The notes beneath the pieces were generated by a model. The model was not told the origin of the DNA and did not search any database. It saw nothing but the letters and a program-made list of their open reading frames with translations. This document shows positions 45,154-53,930 of a stretch of DNA of 64,000 bases, piece by piece. The stretch is taken from assembly GCA_002504435.1 (NCBI GenBank), contig DAQP01000043.1, forward strand, positions 30,949-94,948, in the 5' to 3' direction. The translations under genes and the position numbers were made by a program. Within the stretch, counting starts at the first letter, position 1; each line of letters begins with the position of its first letter. Source of the stretch: Euryarchaeota archaeon UBA438. Lineage in GTDB: Archaea > Thermoplasmatota > Poseidoniia > Poseidoniales > Thalassarchaeaceae.

Positions 45154-45876
45154 ATGAGAACTGATCATCTTCCATTCCCAATGCCACCCAGAAGTCATGC
45201 ACTAATTCAGGAATGGAGAAACCTAAGTTTCCTCCACTGGGAAGTGGATCCTGAGAGGCTTGCCCCTTACATCCCAGAAGGCCTCAAGTTGGATACCTTT
45301 GAGGGGAAAGCGTATGTTGGTACGATACCCTTCATGATGACGAACGTAAGACCTAGGCTTACTTTCAGTATCCCCGGGATTTCTACTTTCCCAGAATTCA
45401 ATATCAGGACATACGTGACAAAGGGAAGTAGGTCTGGTGTTCTTTTTATCACGCTTGACGCGCAGAGCCTAGTTACCTGCAACTATGCCCCATGGGCTTA
45501 TGGGTTGCCATACAGATATTGCAAAGCCAGATTGGACGTCGATGGATGGACCTACAGTTGGAATAGTGAGAGGAAGGATGGAGGAGTTGGCATAGAGGGG
45601 ACATGCAAGGCAATTGGAGAAGTTAGAGAGGCTGAAAGGGGCACTCTCGAAGAATTTCTATTTGAGAGATATTGCCTCTACACGGTCCACAGGGGAAAGC
45701 TCTGCATCGCACATACGCAGCATGATCCGTGGAAGTTCAGAGAAGGTCGGGCTTCGATTAATTCAAACTCGCTGACCGGGATTTATGACTTAGGAATCGA
45801 GGATTTACTGAAACCTGATTTGGTCCACATGTCAGAGGGAGTTCTGGTTCATACTTGGTCGGCAGAGGAGGTCTGA
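45154..45876 (+). CDS. DUF2071/YqjF-family protein
   Basis: About 240 residues matching the DUF2071 pattern: FLHWEVDPERLAPYIPEGLKLDTFEGKAYVGTIPFMMTNVRPR, FPEFNIRTYV, and a large central beta-barrel-like region. The biochemical role is not established. The start at the ATG 45154 has AAGGGGTG upstream. Its stop lies 2 bp before the DCC-protein start, with that gene's Shine-Dalgarno motif (AGAGGAGG) inside its 3' end, so the two are translationally linked. The gene pair may share a function. Confidence 0.83.
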   Translation: MRTDHLPFPMPPRSHALIQEWRNLSFLHWEVDPERLAPYIPEGLKLDTFEGKAYVGTIPFMMTNVRPRLTFSIPGISTFPEFNIRTYVTKGSRSGVLFITLDAQSLVTCNYAPWAYGLPYRYCKARLDVDGWTYSWNSERKDGGVGIEGTCKAIGEVREAERGTLEEFLFERYCLYTVHRGKLCIAHTQHDPWKFREGRASINSNSLTGIYDLGIEDLLKPDLVHMSEGVLVHTWSAEEV

Positions 45877-45878
45877 AC

Positions 45879-46271
45879 TTGCATATTTCAGAGGGTCGAG
45901 ATGCCCTCCTATTGGATGGAGACTGTGGCCTATGCCACGGACTGGCTAATTTCATGGATCCGAGATTACACAAGGAGGCAGACATAGCATACAGGGAAAT
46001 AGCTTCCAAAGAGGGGGAAGAGTTGATTTCAGGGATGGAGATTTGGAAAAGGGAGGCAGATACTGTCTATCTTTTCAGAGGGGGTGAGGTTTTCGTGAAA
46101 TCTTCTGCGGCTATTAGGTGCCTACTGTACCTTAAGTGGCATTGGAAAATTTGGTTCCCAATTCTTTGGTTGGTGCCACTTCCAATTAGGGACATGGCCT
46201 ACGACTTAGTTGCAAGAAACAGGCATCGGTTCTTCGCAAGGCCCGAGGTGTGTACATTCAGGGTAGATTGA
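45879..46271 (+). CDS. DCC-family (DUF393) thiol-disulfide oxidoreductase-like protein
   Basis: The 130-residue protein has the DCC signature DGDCGLCHGLANF near the N-terminus, with a CxxC redox-type pair, and the usual membrane-proximal aromatic segment (HWKIWFPILWLVPLP), which is weakly hydrophobic. The family is predicted to be thiol-disulfide oxidoreductases, with no agreed substrate. There is no ATG: the TTG at 45879 follows AGAGGAGG (45864-45871) with ideal spacing. It is coupled to the DUF2071 gene. Confidence 0.78.
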   Translation: MHISEGRDALLLDGDCGLCHGLANFMDPRLHKEADIAYREIASKEGEELISGMEIWKREADTVYLFRGGEVFVKSSAAIRCLLYLKWHWKIWFPILWLVPLPIRDMAYDLVARNRHRFFARPEVCTFRVD

Positions 46272-46293
46272 AAATAATATGGGCGTGGATTAG

Positions 46294-47052
46294 ATGAGGC
46301 TTCACCAGTTCCTTTCAAAGTCTGGAGCCTTCAAGTCAAAAAACGATGTGAAGGATGCGATTTGGAGTGGCCGTGTTACCGTAAATGGGAAAATTGTCAA
46401 GGATATAGCATATGATTTCAACCCGAAGAAGAGGGTTGTTTCGTTCGATGGGGAGCTTATCGAACTTCTCAGCGAGGACAAATATTTCCTACTCAATAAG
46501 CCGGCTGGTGTAATCTGCTCAAGACTTAACGAACAAGAGGCTGAGCTTGGCAAGACTTCGGTCTTCGAGATTTTCAGAGGCGCCCTCGATTCCAGGACGT
46601 TTCATTCACTGGTAACCGTAGGGAGGCTTGATGAGGGAACCACGGGCTTCCTTCTAGTTACAACTGACGGAAAAATTGCCCATAGAATCACCGATCCAAG
46701 GAGGGGCGTGGGCAAGACGTACAGAGTCGAAACTCAGTCGGTAATAGACGAAGAACAGGTCAGGTCAATCAGGAATGGCGTCAGAATCTCAGTTTCAGAT
46801 GGTGAGAAGAGCGAGAATTATATTTCGAAGAAGGCGAAAATTTCCTTGGAAGGTGAATATAGTGCCTTACTTACCATCGAAGAGGGAAGGAAGAGGGAGG
46901 TCAGGAGAATCTTCGAGGCTTTGGGAAATGTGGTGCTTAGCCTACACCGAAAATCCACGGGTGGCATGGAGTTATCTGATTACAATCTTAGAGAGGGGGA
47001 GTTCTGTGAGGTATCCCTGGAGGAAATCTCATCGAGGGTTTTCATCGATTAA
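46294..47052 (+). CDS. RsuA/RluB-family 16S/23S rRNA pseudouridine synthase
   Basis: The 252-residue protein has an N-terminal S4-type RNA-binding domain (MRLHQFLSKSGAFKSKNDVKDAI...GRVTVNG) and the catalytic RsuA domain with GRLDEGTTGFLLVTTDG, including the nucleophilic Asp (D113), plus KTYRVET and EGRKREVRRIFEALGNVV. RsuA-family enzymes are bacterial as a rule; archaea usually rely on box H/ACA RNPs and TruD/Pus10. Horizontal acquisition is therefore suspected. It ends 2 bp before the convergent carB end. Confidence 0.9.
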   Translation: MRLHQFLSKSGAFKSKNDVKDAIWSGRVTVNGKIVKDIAYDFNPKKRVVSFDGELIELLSEDKYFLLNKPAGVICSRLNEQEAELGKTSVFEIFRGALDSRTFHSLVTVGRLDEGTTGFLLVTTDGKIAHRITDPRRGVGKTYRVETQSVIDEEQVRSIRNGVRISVSDGEKSENYISKKAKISLEGEYSALLTIEEGRKREVRRIFEALGNVVLSLHRKSTGGMELSDYNLREGEFCEVSLEEISSRVFID

Positions 47053-47054
47053 GA

Positions 47055-50000
47055 TTAGCTCAGAGTGGCGATTTCCAGCAGCCTGGGTTCTGGGGTGCCA
47101 ATCTGCATCTCGGCAATCGCCTCTACCTCCATCCTTGCTCCTGCCATAGTGGTGACGAAGGGAATGTTCAACTCTACAGCTAGTCTTCTCATCATATTCC
47201 CGTCCAATACAGCTCCCCCTGTAGAACGAGGGGTGTTAATTACCAACTGAATCATCCCCTTCCTCATCAGGTCAAGAGCGTCGGGGGACATTCTCTCAGC
47301 TATCCTATAGCAAGTCTCAACCTCTATTCCGCCCACTTCGCGAAGAACCCTAGCTGTACCTCTGGTGGCATGCAAACGGAATCCCAAATCGTGAAGTCTT
47401 CTGGCCAATTCTATCATTTCGTGCTTGTCCTCATCCTTCACGGTGATGTACACGCCACCGGTAGTCGGAACGGGAAGCTCTGTTGCAAGTCTCGCTTTGA
47501 GATAAGCTGCTGCTGGTCTGACGTGGGACCCCATGACTTCGCCAGTTGATTTCATCTCTGGTCCCGGGGCCGGATCGAGTCCCCTTAGTTTGATGAATGG
47601 GAAAACTGGTGCCTTGACGCAGACTGCTTCCGTCTGAGGTTCGGGGATTTCTAGATCGGAGAGCTTCTCCCCCAATGCTAGCCTGGCTGCAATCCTGGCC
47701 AGAGGGACACCTGTGGCCTTTGCAACAAAGGGGAATGTTCTGGACCCCCTTGGATTGACCTCCAGCACGTAGAGTACTTCATCGCGAATTGCATATTGAA
47801 TGTTGAAGCATCCCCTAATCCCTAGCCTAATTCCAATTCTCTTGGTCCATTCCTCAACCTCCGATAGGATACTCTGTGAAATGTTCTGTGGCGGTATGAA
47901 ACAAGTGGAGTCGCCAGAATGGATACCAGCCTCCTCTAGGTGCTCCATGATAGCGCCGACCAATACTTGTTCTCCGTCGCATACGGCATCGACATCCAGC
48001 TCCACGGCATTTCCTAGGTACTCGTCAATAAGTAAGGGCCTGTCAGGTGCCAAGTATGCCTCATTCATGTATGCATCCAACTGACTGTTGTCAGAAAGTA
48101 TCTCCATACCCCTTCCACCTAGGACATAAGAAGGCCTAATCAGTACCGGGTAGCCAATCTCGGCCACAGCCCTTCTAACCCCATCGGGATCTATTGCGGT
48201 GGAACCCCTAGGCATCCTTAGGCCGTTTCTATCTGCGAAATCCTCGAATCTCTCACGGTCACTTGCCTCATCCACGGCTCCCGGGGTAGTTCCCTCGATA
48301 ACTAGGTCGAGTCCCATTGATGACAAGTGAGGGAGGCTGTCAGCTAGCGGCAATGCTAGGTTGATTGCTGTCTGGCCGCCAAATTGGAGGAGTATTCCGT
48401 GGGCCTTCTCGCGTAGTAATATCTCTGAGACTGATTCCAATGAAAGGGGGTCGAAGTAGAGTCTGTCGCTGGTGTCGAAATCTGTAGAGACTGTCTCGGG
48501 ATTGTTGTTTACTATGATGGCCTCATGACCCATGTCACGAATAGCCCCTACAGCGTGAACGCACCCATAGTCGAACTCTATCCCCTGGCCGATCCTTATT
48601 GGTCCTGAGCCGATGACAACGATTCTCTGTTTAATGAAATCATCTAGACCGGGTACGTGATCAATACCAGAAGGGGCCGAGCCGCCCTCATAAGTAGCGT
48701 AGTAGTAAGGAGTGACGGCAGCGAATTCTGCTGCGCAGGAGTCGACCATTCGGAACCTTGGGTGAATCCCTAACTGATGCCTTCTGGAGGTGACCGCAGA
48801 CTCGTCCCTGCCTGCAGGGAGTTCCTTGAATCCCGATGACGGGAAACCTGCCAGTGCGTCCGCGATATGTAAGTCAGTGAATCCCGCTCCCTTCCAGGAC
48901 CTCAATTGAGACTCGGGAACCTCGGAAGGCCTTACTCCCATTTCTCCAGCTGCCCGGATTTCTGTTTCTATAGCAGCCATATTCTCAAATCTATGCAAGA
49001 ACCACCTTGTCACGCCTCCTGTGAGGTCTCGGACGTCCTCTATCGAATACCCCCTCCTGAAGGCTTCCATCAATGCACCCATCCTCCTGTCAGTAGGAAT
49101 TCTCAACCAGTCTTCAAGAATGGCCGTAGGGAGGGATTCAGAGGCCCTCTCATCCATCGTTTCGCCGCCGGATGCGTCGGCCATAGTAAGGGGTCTTGGG
49201 TGTGGCTGTCCGTATTCCAGACTAGCCCATGCCTTGAGGAATGCTTCTTCGAAGCACCTCCCTATCGCCATAACCTCGCCAGTTGACTTCATTGAAGTGC
49301 CAATTACCCTATCTGCTGTCCTGAATTTGTCAAATGGCCATCTTGGAATTTTCACCACGCAGTAATCTAGTGTGGGCTCAAATGCAGCAGTAGTTCCCTC
49401 CCCAGTAATGGGATTTGGAAGCTCATCCAAGGTGTATCCTACAGCTATGAGTGCGGCCATTCTGGCTATTGGATAGCCTGTGGCCTTGGATGCAAGAGCG
49501 GAGGATCTTGAAACTCTCGGATTTACCTCGATGACTCTGTACTGCCCGGTTGATTGCTCGACTGCAAATTGAACATTGCACCCACCCTTGATGTTTAGTC
49601 TGCGAATCAACTTGAGGGCTGCGTCCCGAAGCATTTGGTGATCCTGATCAGAGAGGGTCTGCTGAGGTGCTACTACTACTGACTCCCCCGTGTGGACCCC
49701 CATTGGGTCTAGATTCTCCATAGTGCAGACAATTATCGCATTGTCCGATGCGTCCCTCATTACCTCGTATTCATGCTCCTGCCAGCCCAATATGCTGACC
49801 TCGATGAGGACTTGCCCTATGGCGGACTGAAGAAGCCCCTGACTGGCTATCTCGACTAATTCGCCCCTGTTGAATGCAGTTCCGCCGCCTAATCCGCCAA
49901 GCGTGAAGGCAGGACGAATCAAGAGGGGGAACTGCCCGATCTTGTCAGCTGCGGAAAGGACCTCTTCAATGGACGAACATGCTACGGCCTCACAAACAGG

Positions 50001-50423
50001 AAGGTCAATGCTCTCGCATACCCTCTTGAATAGGTCCCTATCTTCTGCCTCATCAATAGAAGCCAAATCGCAGCCAATCAGCTCCACCCCCAACTCGTTC
50101 AAGGTTCCATCCTTGGCCAATGCTGAGGCGATATTCAAGGCAGTCTGGCCACCCATCCCGGCTAGGAGGGCATCGGGCTTCTCCATCTCTAGAATTCTCC
50201 TAACTACCTCGGGAAGAAGGGGCTCGATGTATATCCTGTCAGCCATCTCTGGATCATTCTGGATGGTAGCTGGGTTGGAGTTAATCAGGATGACCTCGTA
50301 TCCGTCATCGCGTAGTGCTCTGCAAGCCTGGGACCCTGAGAAGTCGAACTCTGCGGCTTGTCCTATCCTGATTGGCCCGCTACCAAGGATTACTATTCTA
50401 CGGAGATCATCACGACGAGGCAT
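47055..50423 (-). CDS. carB: Carbamoyl-phosphate synthase large subunit
   Basis: The 1122-residue subunit makes carbamoyl phosphate from bicarbonate, ATP and glutamine-derived ammonia. It carries two homologous ATP-grasp halves, each with a VIVGSGPIRIGQ-type opening (ILGSGPIRIGQAAEFD near residue 12; VIGSGPIRIGQGIEFDYG near 600), FNIQYAIRDEVLYVLEVNPRGSRTFPF, and the C-terminal regulatory MGS-like domain (GVYITVKDEDKHEMIELARRLHDLGFRLHATRGTA). Its ATG overlaps the carA stop by one base (TGATG), so the subunits are coupled. It is slightly longer than usual (about 1070), due to inserts in the first half. Confidence 0.96.
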   Translation of the reverse strand: MPRRDDLRRIVILGSGPIRIGQAAEFDFSGSQACRALRDDGYEVILINSNPATIQNDPEMADRIYIEPLLPEVVRRILEMEKPDALLAGMGGQTALNIASALAKDGTLNELGVELIGCDLASIDEAEDRDLFKRVCESIDLPVCEAVACSSIEEVLSAADKIGQFPLLIRPAFTLGGLGGGTAFNRGELVEIASQGLLQSAIGQVLIEVSILGWQEHEYEVMRDASDNAIIVCTMENLDPMGVHTGESVVVAPQQTLSDQDHQMLRDAALKLIRRLNIKGGCNVQFAVEQSTGQYRVIEVNPRVSRSSALASKATGYPIARMAALIAVGYTLDELPNPITGEGTTAAFEPTLDYCVVKIPRWPFDKFRTADRVIGTSMKSTGEVMAIGRCFEEAFLKAWASLEYGQPHPRPLTMADASGGETMDERASESLPTAILEDWLRIPTDRRMGALMEAFRRGYSIEDVRDLTGGVTRWFLHRFENMAAIETEIRAAGEMGVRPSEVPESQLRSWKGAGFTDLHIADALAGFPSSGFKELPAGRDESAVTSRRHQLGIHPRFRMVDSCAAEFAAVTPYYYATYEGGSAPSGIDHVPGLDDFIKQRIVVIGSGPIRIGQGIEFDYGCVHAVGAIRDMGHEAIIVNNNPETVSTDFDTSDRLYFDPLSLESVSEILLREKAHGILLQFGGQTAINLALPLADSLPHLSSMGLDLVIEGTTPGAVDEASDRERFEDFADRNGLRMPRGSTAIDPDGVRRAVAEIGYPVLIRPSYVLGGRGMEILSDNSQLDAYMNEAYLAPDRPLLIDEYLGNAVELDVDAVCDGEQVLVGAIMEHLEEAGIHSGDSTCFIPPQNISQSILSEVEEWTKRIGIRLGIRGCFNIQYAIRDEVLYVLEVNPRGSRTFPFVAKATGVPLARIAARLALGEKLSDLEIPEPQTEAVCVKAPVFPFIKLRGLDPAPGPEMKSTGEVMGSHVRPAAAYLKARLATELPVPTTGGVYITVKDEDKHEMIELARRLHDLGFRLHATRGTARVLREVGGIEVETCYRIAERMSPDALDLMRKGMIQLVINTPRSTGGAVLDGNMMRRLAVELNIPFVTTMAGARMEVEAIAEMQIGTPEPRLLEIATLS

Positions 50424-51757
50424 CAGCTACCACCTCCTCCAATTATCGCAGCTTGGGGGTCTCCTGACAGATGGTCTTCGACAATATCAGCAAATCTATC
50501 GAAAAGAGGCGAGGCGTCATGTGGGCCTGGGCAAGCCTCTGGGTGGAACTGAACTGTGAACGCAGGCTTTCCAACCAGATCGAGTCCCTCTACTGTCCTG
50601 TCGTTGGCGTTTACGTGCCTAACCTCAAAGTCGGCTTCGAGAGTATTCTCTCCGGATTCTGAGCATGCACCGCTAGGATGAGGTGCCAGCATTCCTCTTT
50701 CGGGGTCTTCGACTGCAAAACCGTGATTCTGGCTAGTGATGTCCACCTTGCCAGTTACCAAGTCCAATACTGGCTGATTGGCCCCTCTGTGCCCGTATCT
50801 CAATTTGTACGTCCTAAGTCCCGCAGCTAGCCCCATAAGCTGGTGACCTAGGCAAATTCCCATCACCGGCATATCCTCTCTGACTGCTCTGGCGAGAGTA
50901 TTCCTAGCGGCGGTTGCAGAACCTGGATGTGCGGGGTCTCCAGGGCCATTTGATGCGAAAATTGCGTCAGGCCTCCATTCACTCATTATTTCATCGAAAC
51001 TGAGAGAGGCGGGGCACCAAATCACCTCAAACCTCTTGGAAAGTTCTCTGAGAATATTATGCTTAATTCCACAATCCAAAACTGCCAGTCTAGGCAGATT
51101 CTTCCCATTTCCGTCTTGTGCACCGGGATTTATCAAGACGGGTTTCTCGAGAGTTACCGATTCAACCAAATCATCCAAATCAGGGGGCTTCATTTTCGAA
51201 AGGATCGTTTCCATCTCGCCCTCCCTACTTTGGGGGCCGAACACACAAAGGAGTGTTCCATGCTCCCTGACCCTCCTGGTAATTGCCCTAGTATCCACCC
51301 CCTGTATCCCAGGAACCCCATGGGCGGCCAGAAGGTCGTGGATGCTGCCTATCGAGTCCCTGTGATCCGGGTTCCCCATCATCTGCCTGCAAACAACCCC
51401 TCTAGGGTGAACTCCCGATGACTCAGAAATTCCAGGTATTATCCCATAGTTACCCAACAGAGGCCACGTAAATGTGAGTACCTGCCCGGCGAAGGATGGA
51501 TCAGTGAGGCTCTCTTGGTAACCACACATTCCAGTAGTGAAAACTAACTCCCCCTGAGCTATGGCATCGGCGCCGAATAGCCTTCCTGTGAACCTAGTTC
51601 CATCTGCAAGAATCAGTAAACCGGAGACATCGCTGGGCTGATCAATTCCCGTAGAATCCAATAACAAATCTGCTGCATCTTGGAAGGCCGGTGGATCTTC
51701 CACACCCGGGATACCGGCGCCGGGAACGAATCCGCGTCGTGTCCCGGTTGCCGACAT
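50423..51757 (-). CDS. carA: Carbamoyl-phosphate synthase small subunit (glutaminase)
   Basis: The 444-residue glutaminase subunit has the N-terminal CPSase-small domain (ADGTRFTGRLFGADAIAQGELVFTTGMCGYQE) and a class I glutamine amidotransferase domain with nucleophile C in GICLGHQLMG and His-Glu in QFHPEACPGPHD. It is longer than the usual ~380 residues because of a 45-residue N-terminal extension (MSATGTRRGFVPGAGIPGVEDP). The ATG at 51757 is preferred to a TTG at 51763. If translation begins at a later codon the extension would disappear. Confidence 0.95.
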   Translation of the reverse strand: MSATGTRRGFVPGAGIPGVEDPPAFQDAADLLLDSTGIDQPSDVSGLLILADGTRFTGRLFGADAIAQGELVFTTGMCGYQESLTDPSFAGQVLTFTWPLLGNYGIIPGISESSGVHPRGVVCRQMMGNPDHRDSIGSIHDLLAAHGVPGIQGVDTRAITRRVREHGTLLCVFGPQSREGEMETILSKMKPPDLDDLVESVTLEKPVLINPGAQDGNGKNLPRLAVLDCGIKHNILRELSKRFEVIWCPASLSFDEIMSEWRPDAIFASNGPGDPAHPGSATAARNTLARAVREDMPVMGICLGHQLMGLAAGLRTYKLRYGHRGANQPVLDLVTGKVDITSQNHGFAVEDPERGMLAPHPSGACSESGENTLEADFEVRHVNANDRTVEGLDLVGKPAFTVQFHPEACPGPHDASPLFDRFADIVEDHLSGDPQAAIIGGGGS

Positions 51758-51818
51758 CAGCAAACCTGCTCAAGTAAGACTCTTAATCATTGAGAAAGGA
51801 AAGAGGTTTTTCTAGGCA

Positions 51819-52364
51819 CTAGTCTTCTTTGGTTACTATCTTCTTGCCGCTATCGCTAGGGACTACCTCAACCGTACCATCGGAGAACCTTTCGGACCCC
51901 AATTCACCCCTCCATGTGTCCAGAAATACTGCTAGAGCTGCTACCTCTGAGTGTGGCTGATTGCCGACTGCGACGTTGTAATCGGCAATCCCGAAGAGTT
52001 CCCCTGGGACCTTGGTTCCCCCGACCACTACAACTACTGGGCCATCGAAAGGAATGATTTCCGAGATCTCACGCCATGATTTACCGTACATGGTGAGATG
52101 AACAATCCTTCCTCCTTCCTTTGAAAAGTTACGCAGCCACCTCATAGGCTTGGGCTCGTACCTGCACTCAAGAGTTCCACCGAACCTCTCGGAAACTTCC
52201 TTCCATGTCTCCAGGGGGGTATCGTCTTCTTCCCCTGAGAGAATTATCTCATCGGCCCCGAATGCCCTGGCTGTAAGCCCTAGATGCGATGTAATCCTCT
52301 TGTCCCTTTCGATTCTATGGCCTAGTCTAAGGACAGAAAGGCGCGGCTCCTTTTGCTCGCTCAC
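51819..52364 (-). CDS. tRNA (cytidine-56)-2'-O-methyltransferase
   Basis: About 181 residues. LRLGHRIERDKRITSHLGLTARAFGADEI, a VHLTMYG motif and the C-terminal VVVVVGGTKVPGELFGIADYNVAVGNQPHSEVAALAVFLD are diagnostic of the archaeal SPOUT enzyme aTrm56, which methylates C56 in the tRNA T-loop. A GTG at 52364 right after the upstream stop (52369) is the best start; a longer ATG frame from 52442 would overlap the membrane-protein gene by more than 70 bp. It is cotranscribed with that gene. Confidence 0.92.
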   Translation of the reverse strand: MSEQKEPRLSVLRLGHRIERDKRITSHLGLTARAFGADEIILSGEEDDTPLETWKEVSERFGGTLECRYEPKPMRWLRNFSKEGGRIVHLTMYGKSWREISEIIPFDGPVVVVVGGTKVPGELFGIADYNVAVGNQPHSEVAALAVFLDTWRGELGSERFSDGTVEVVPSDSGKKIVTKED

Positions 52365-52368
52365 GGAT

Positions 52369-53037
52369 TCACCCCAGAGGGGGAGCCTCATCAGCATGAC
52401 TGACGAATTCCTCTTGCTCTTCGGAGGGGAATAAGTCCACACCCATGTTCATCATCGTACTTCTCACCCACTGCAATAGGATTGCATCCCAGAAGAACTT
52501 GGTTGCTAGGCCGATCATTAGTGCCATAGCGACGAGCCGCCCTGAAGCGAATGCTGCTGACTGTGCATCTATTCCTGAGCCAAGGATGGTGCTCCCAAAT
52601 GGCTCTGATATGTAGAAAACAACTAACACGATTAATCCCCCTCCTATGTTGTTCAGAATGGCATTTCCAGTTTCCCTTCCTATCGACATAACGAGGGTCG
52701 CAAGGAGTGAAAGAGCGGGAACAATCATACTTATCTCTCTGAATGTGAATCCTCCGAAGGCCGACAAGGGGATTTCTGAATCCCCAAGTGATTCGGCGCC
52801 TTTGTCGATTGTAATCCACCAAAACACCAAGGTCATTGCAATCATGCCTCCAGATACTTGTGCCCTGTAGCTAATCATGTCTCTGATATCGTGCCTGTCA
52901 GAGGGCTGTAATCTTTGGATAATGGACTCCATCAATTCAAGTGACTCACTAGTAGGCCCTTCAGGGACTTCAGGTGCCGAAATTGCCCCGATAGGGGCAT
53001 TGAGGGACTCTTCCAGAGCTTCGTCTCCCATTACCAT
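52369..53037 (-). CDS. Hypothetical multi-pass membrane protein
   Basis: The 222-residue protein has an acidic N-terminus (residues 1-55) and about four hydrophobic segments: GGMIAMTLVFWWITI (62-76), ISMIVPALSLLATLVMSI (102-119), GGGLIVLVVFYI (131-142) and VAMALMIGLATKFFWDAIL (168-186). I do not recognise the family. It sits upstream of the aTrm56 gene on the same strand, with 4 bp between them, and is divergent from the dihydropteroate synthase gene (55 bp between starts). Confidence 0.7.
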   Translation of the reverse strand: MVMGDEALEESLNAPIGAISAPEVPEGPTSESLELMESIIQRLQPSDRHDIRDMISYRAQVSGGMIAMTLVFWWITIDKGAESLGDSEIPLSAFGGFTFREISMIVPALSLLATLVMSIGRETGNAILNNIGGGLIVLVVFYISEPFGSTILGSGIDAQSAAFASGRLVAMALMIGLATKFFWDAILLQWVRSTMMNMGVDLFPSEEQEEFVSHADEAPPLG

Positions 53038-53092
53038 CGCATTAATCGGCCTCCGTCACATCATAAAGCATGCGACTAATGGCACCCCACAC

Positions 53093-53926
53093 ATGGCCGA
53101 CTGGCGACCTATCCTGAAACGCCGCGACAGCGGTTTTCCCCGCATAATGGGGGTGTTGAATGTGACTCCAGACTCATTCCATGCGGATTCTAGGGTAGAG
53201 GGGATAGAAAATGCCGTCGAAAAGGCGACAAGTATGTTTGAGGAAGGTGCAGAATGGATAGACATAGGGGGTGAATCAACTCGTCCGGGAGCCGTGGAGG
53301 TTAGTCAGGAGGAGGAGGCTCGTCGTGTTATTCCAATAATTGAGGCTGTCAGGGACGAGTTGCCCGAAGCAGGGATATCCATAGACTCGAGGAGGGAGTA
53401 TGTGGCTAGGATGGCTCTGGATGCTGGAGCCGACATGGTGAATGATGTTTCATCGCTCGGGGATTCGAGGATGGCTGATCTGATTGTTGAAGCGGAATGC
53501 CCCATATGCCTAATGCACATGAAGGGGCTACCATCCAACATGCAAGAGAACCCCACGTATGGGGATGTTTTGGAGGAAGTTAGGAATGGCCTAATTTCCA
53601 CATCCAGAAGGCTGATTGAGCGAGGGGTGGAGCCATCTAACGTCATTGTAGATCCGGGAATAGGGTTCGGAAAGTTGCTGGAGCACAACATCTCCCTTCT
53701 CTCGTCCGGCAGATCGGTGGTTCCATCAGATGAAATGAGCCTGATGTGGGGAGTAAGCAGGAAGAGCATGTTCAAGCAAATGCTTGGAAGGGACTTGTCC
53801 GAGGATAGGCTTGCCGGAACTCTGGGGGTTGCTGCTATGGCCAAGGACAAGGGCGTGGACATCATCAGGGTTCACGATGTCAGAGAGCATTCCGATTTAT
53901 TCTCAGTTATGGACGGAATTGGGTGA
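53093..53926 (+). CDS. folP: Dihydropteroate synthase-like protein
   Basis: The 277-residue TIM-barrel enzyme condenses 6-hydroxymethyl-dihydropterin pyrophosphate with p-aminobenzoate (or a related amine). The signatures are GVLNVTPDSFH (20-30), DIGGESTRPGA (57-67), VNDVSSLGDS, CLMHMKGLP and DPGIGFGK. The ATG at 53093 is chosen because the farther frame overlaps the divergent membrane gene. It is followed 4 bp later by the TraB-family gene. With the FolB- and FolM-like genes at 21843-23010 this suggests a folate-type pathway. Confidence 0.92.
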   Translation: MADWRPILKRRDSGFPRIMGVLNVTPDSFHADSRVEGIENAVEKATSMFEEGAEWIDIGGESTRPGAVEVSQEEEARRVIPIIEAVRDELPEAGISIDSRREYVARMALDAGADMVNDVSSLGDSRMADLIVEAECPICLMHMKGLPSNMQENPTYGDVLEEVRNGLISTSRRLIERGVEPSNVIVDPGIGFGKLLEHNISLLSSGRSVVPSDEMSLMWGVSRKSMFKQMLGRDLSEDRLAGTLGVAAMAKDKGVDIIRVHDVREHSDLFSVMDGIG

Positions 53927-53930
53927 AATC

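Noticed and set aside
51623..51757. N-terminal 45-residue extension of carA as a targeting peptide
   Set aside because: It is Gly/Pro/Asp-rich with no hydrophobic stretch, and may simply be a start-codon misassignment or lineage extension.
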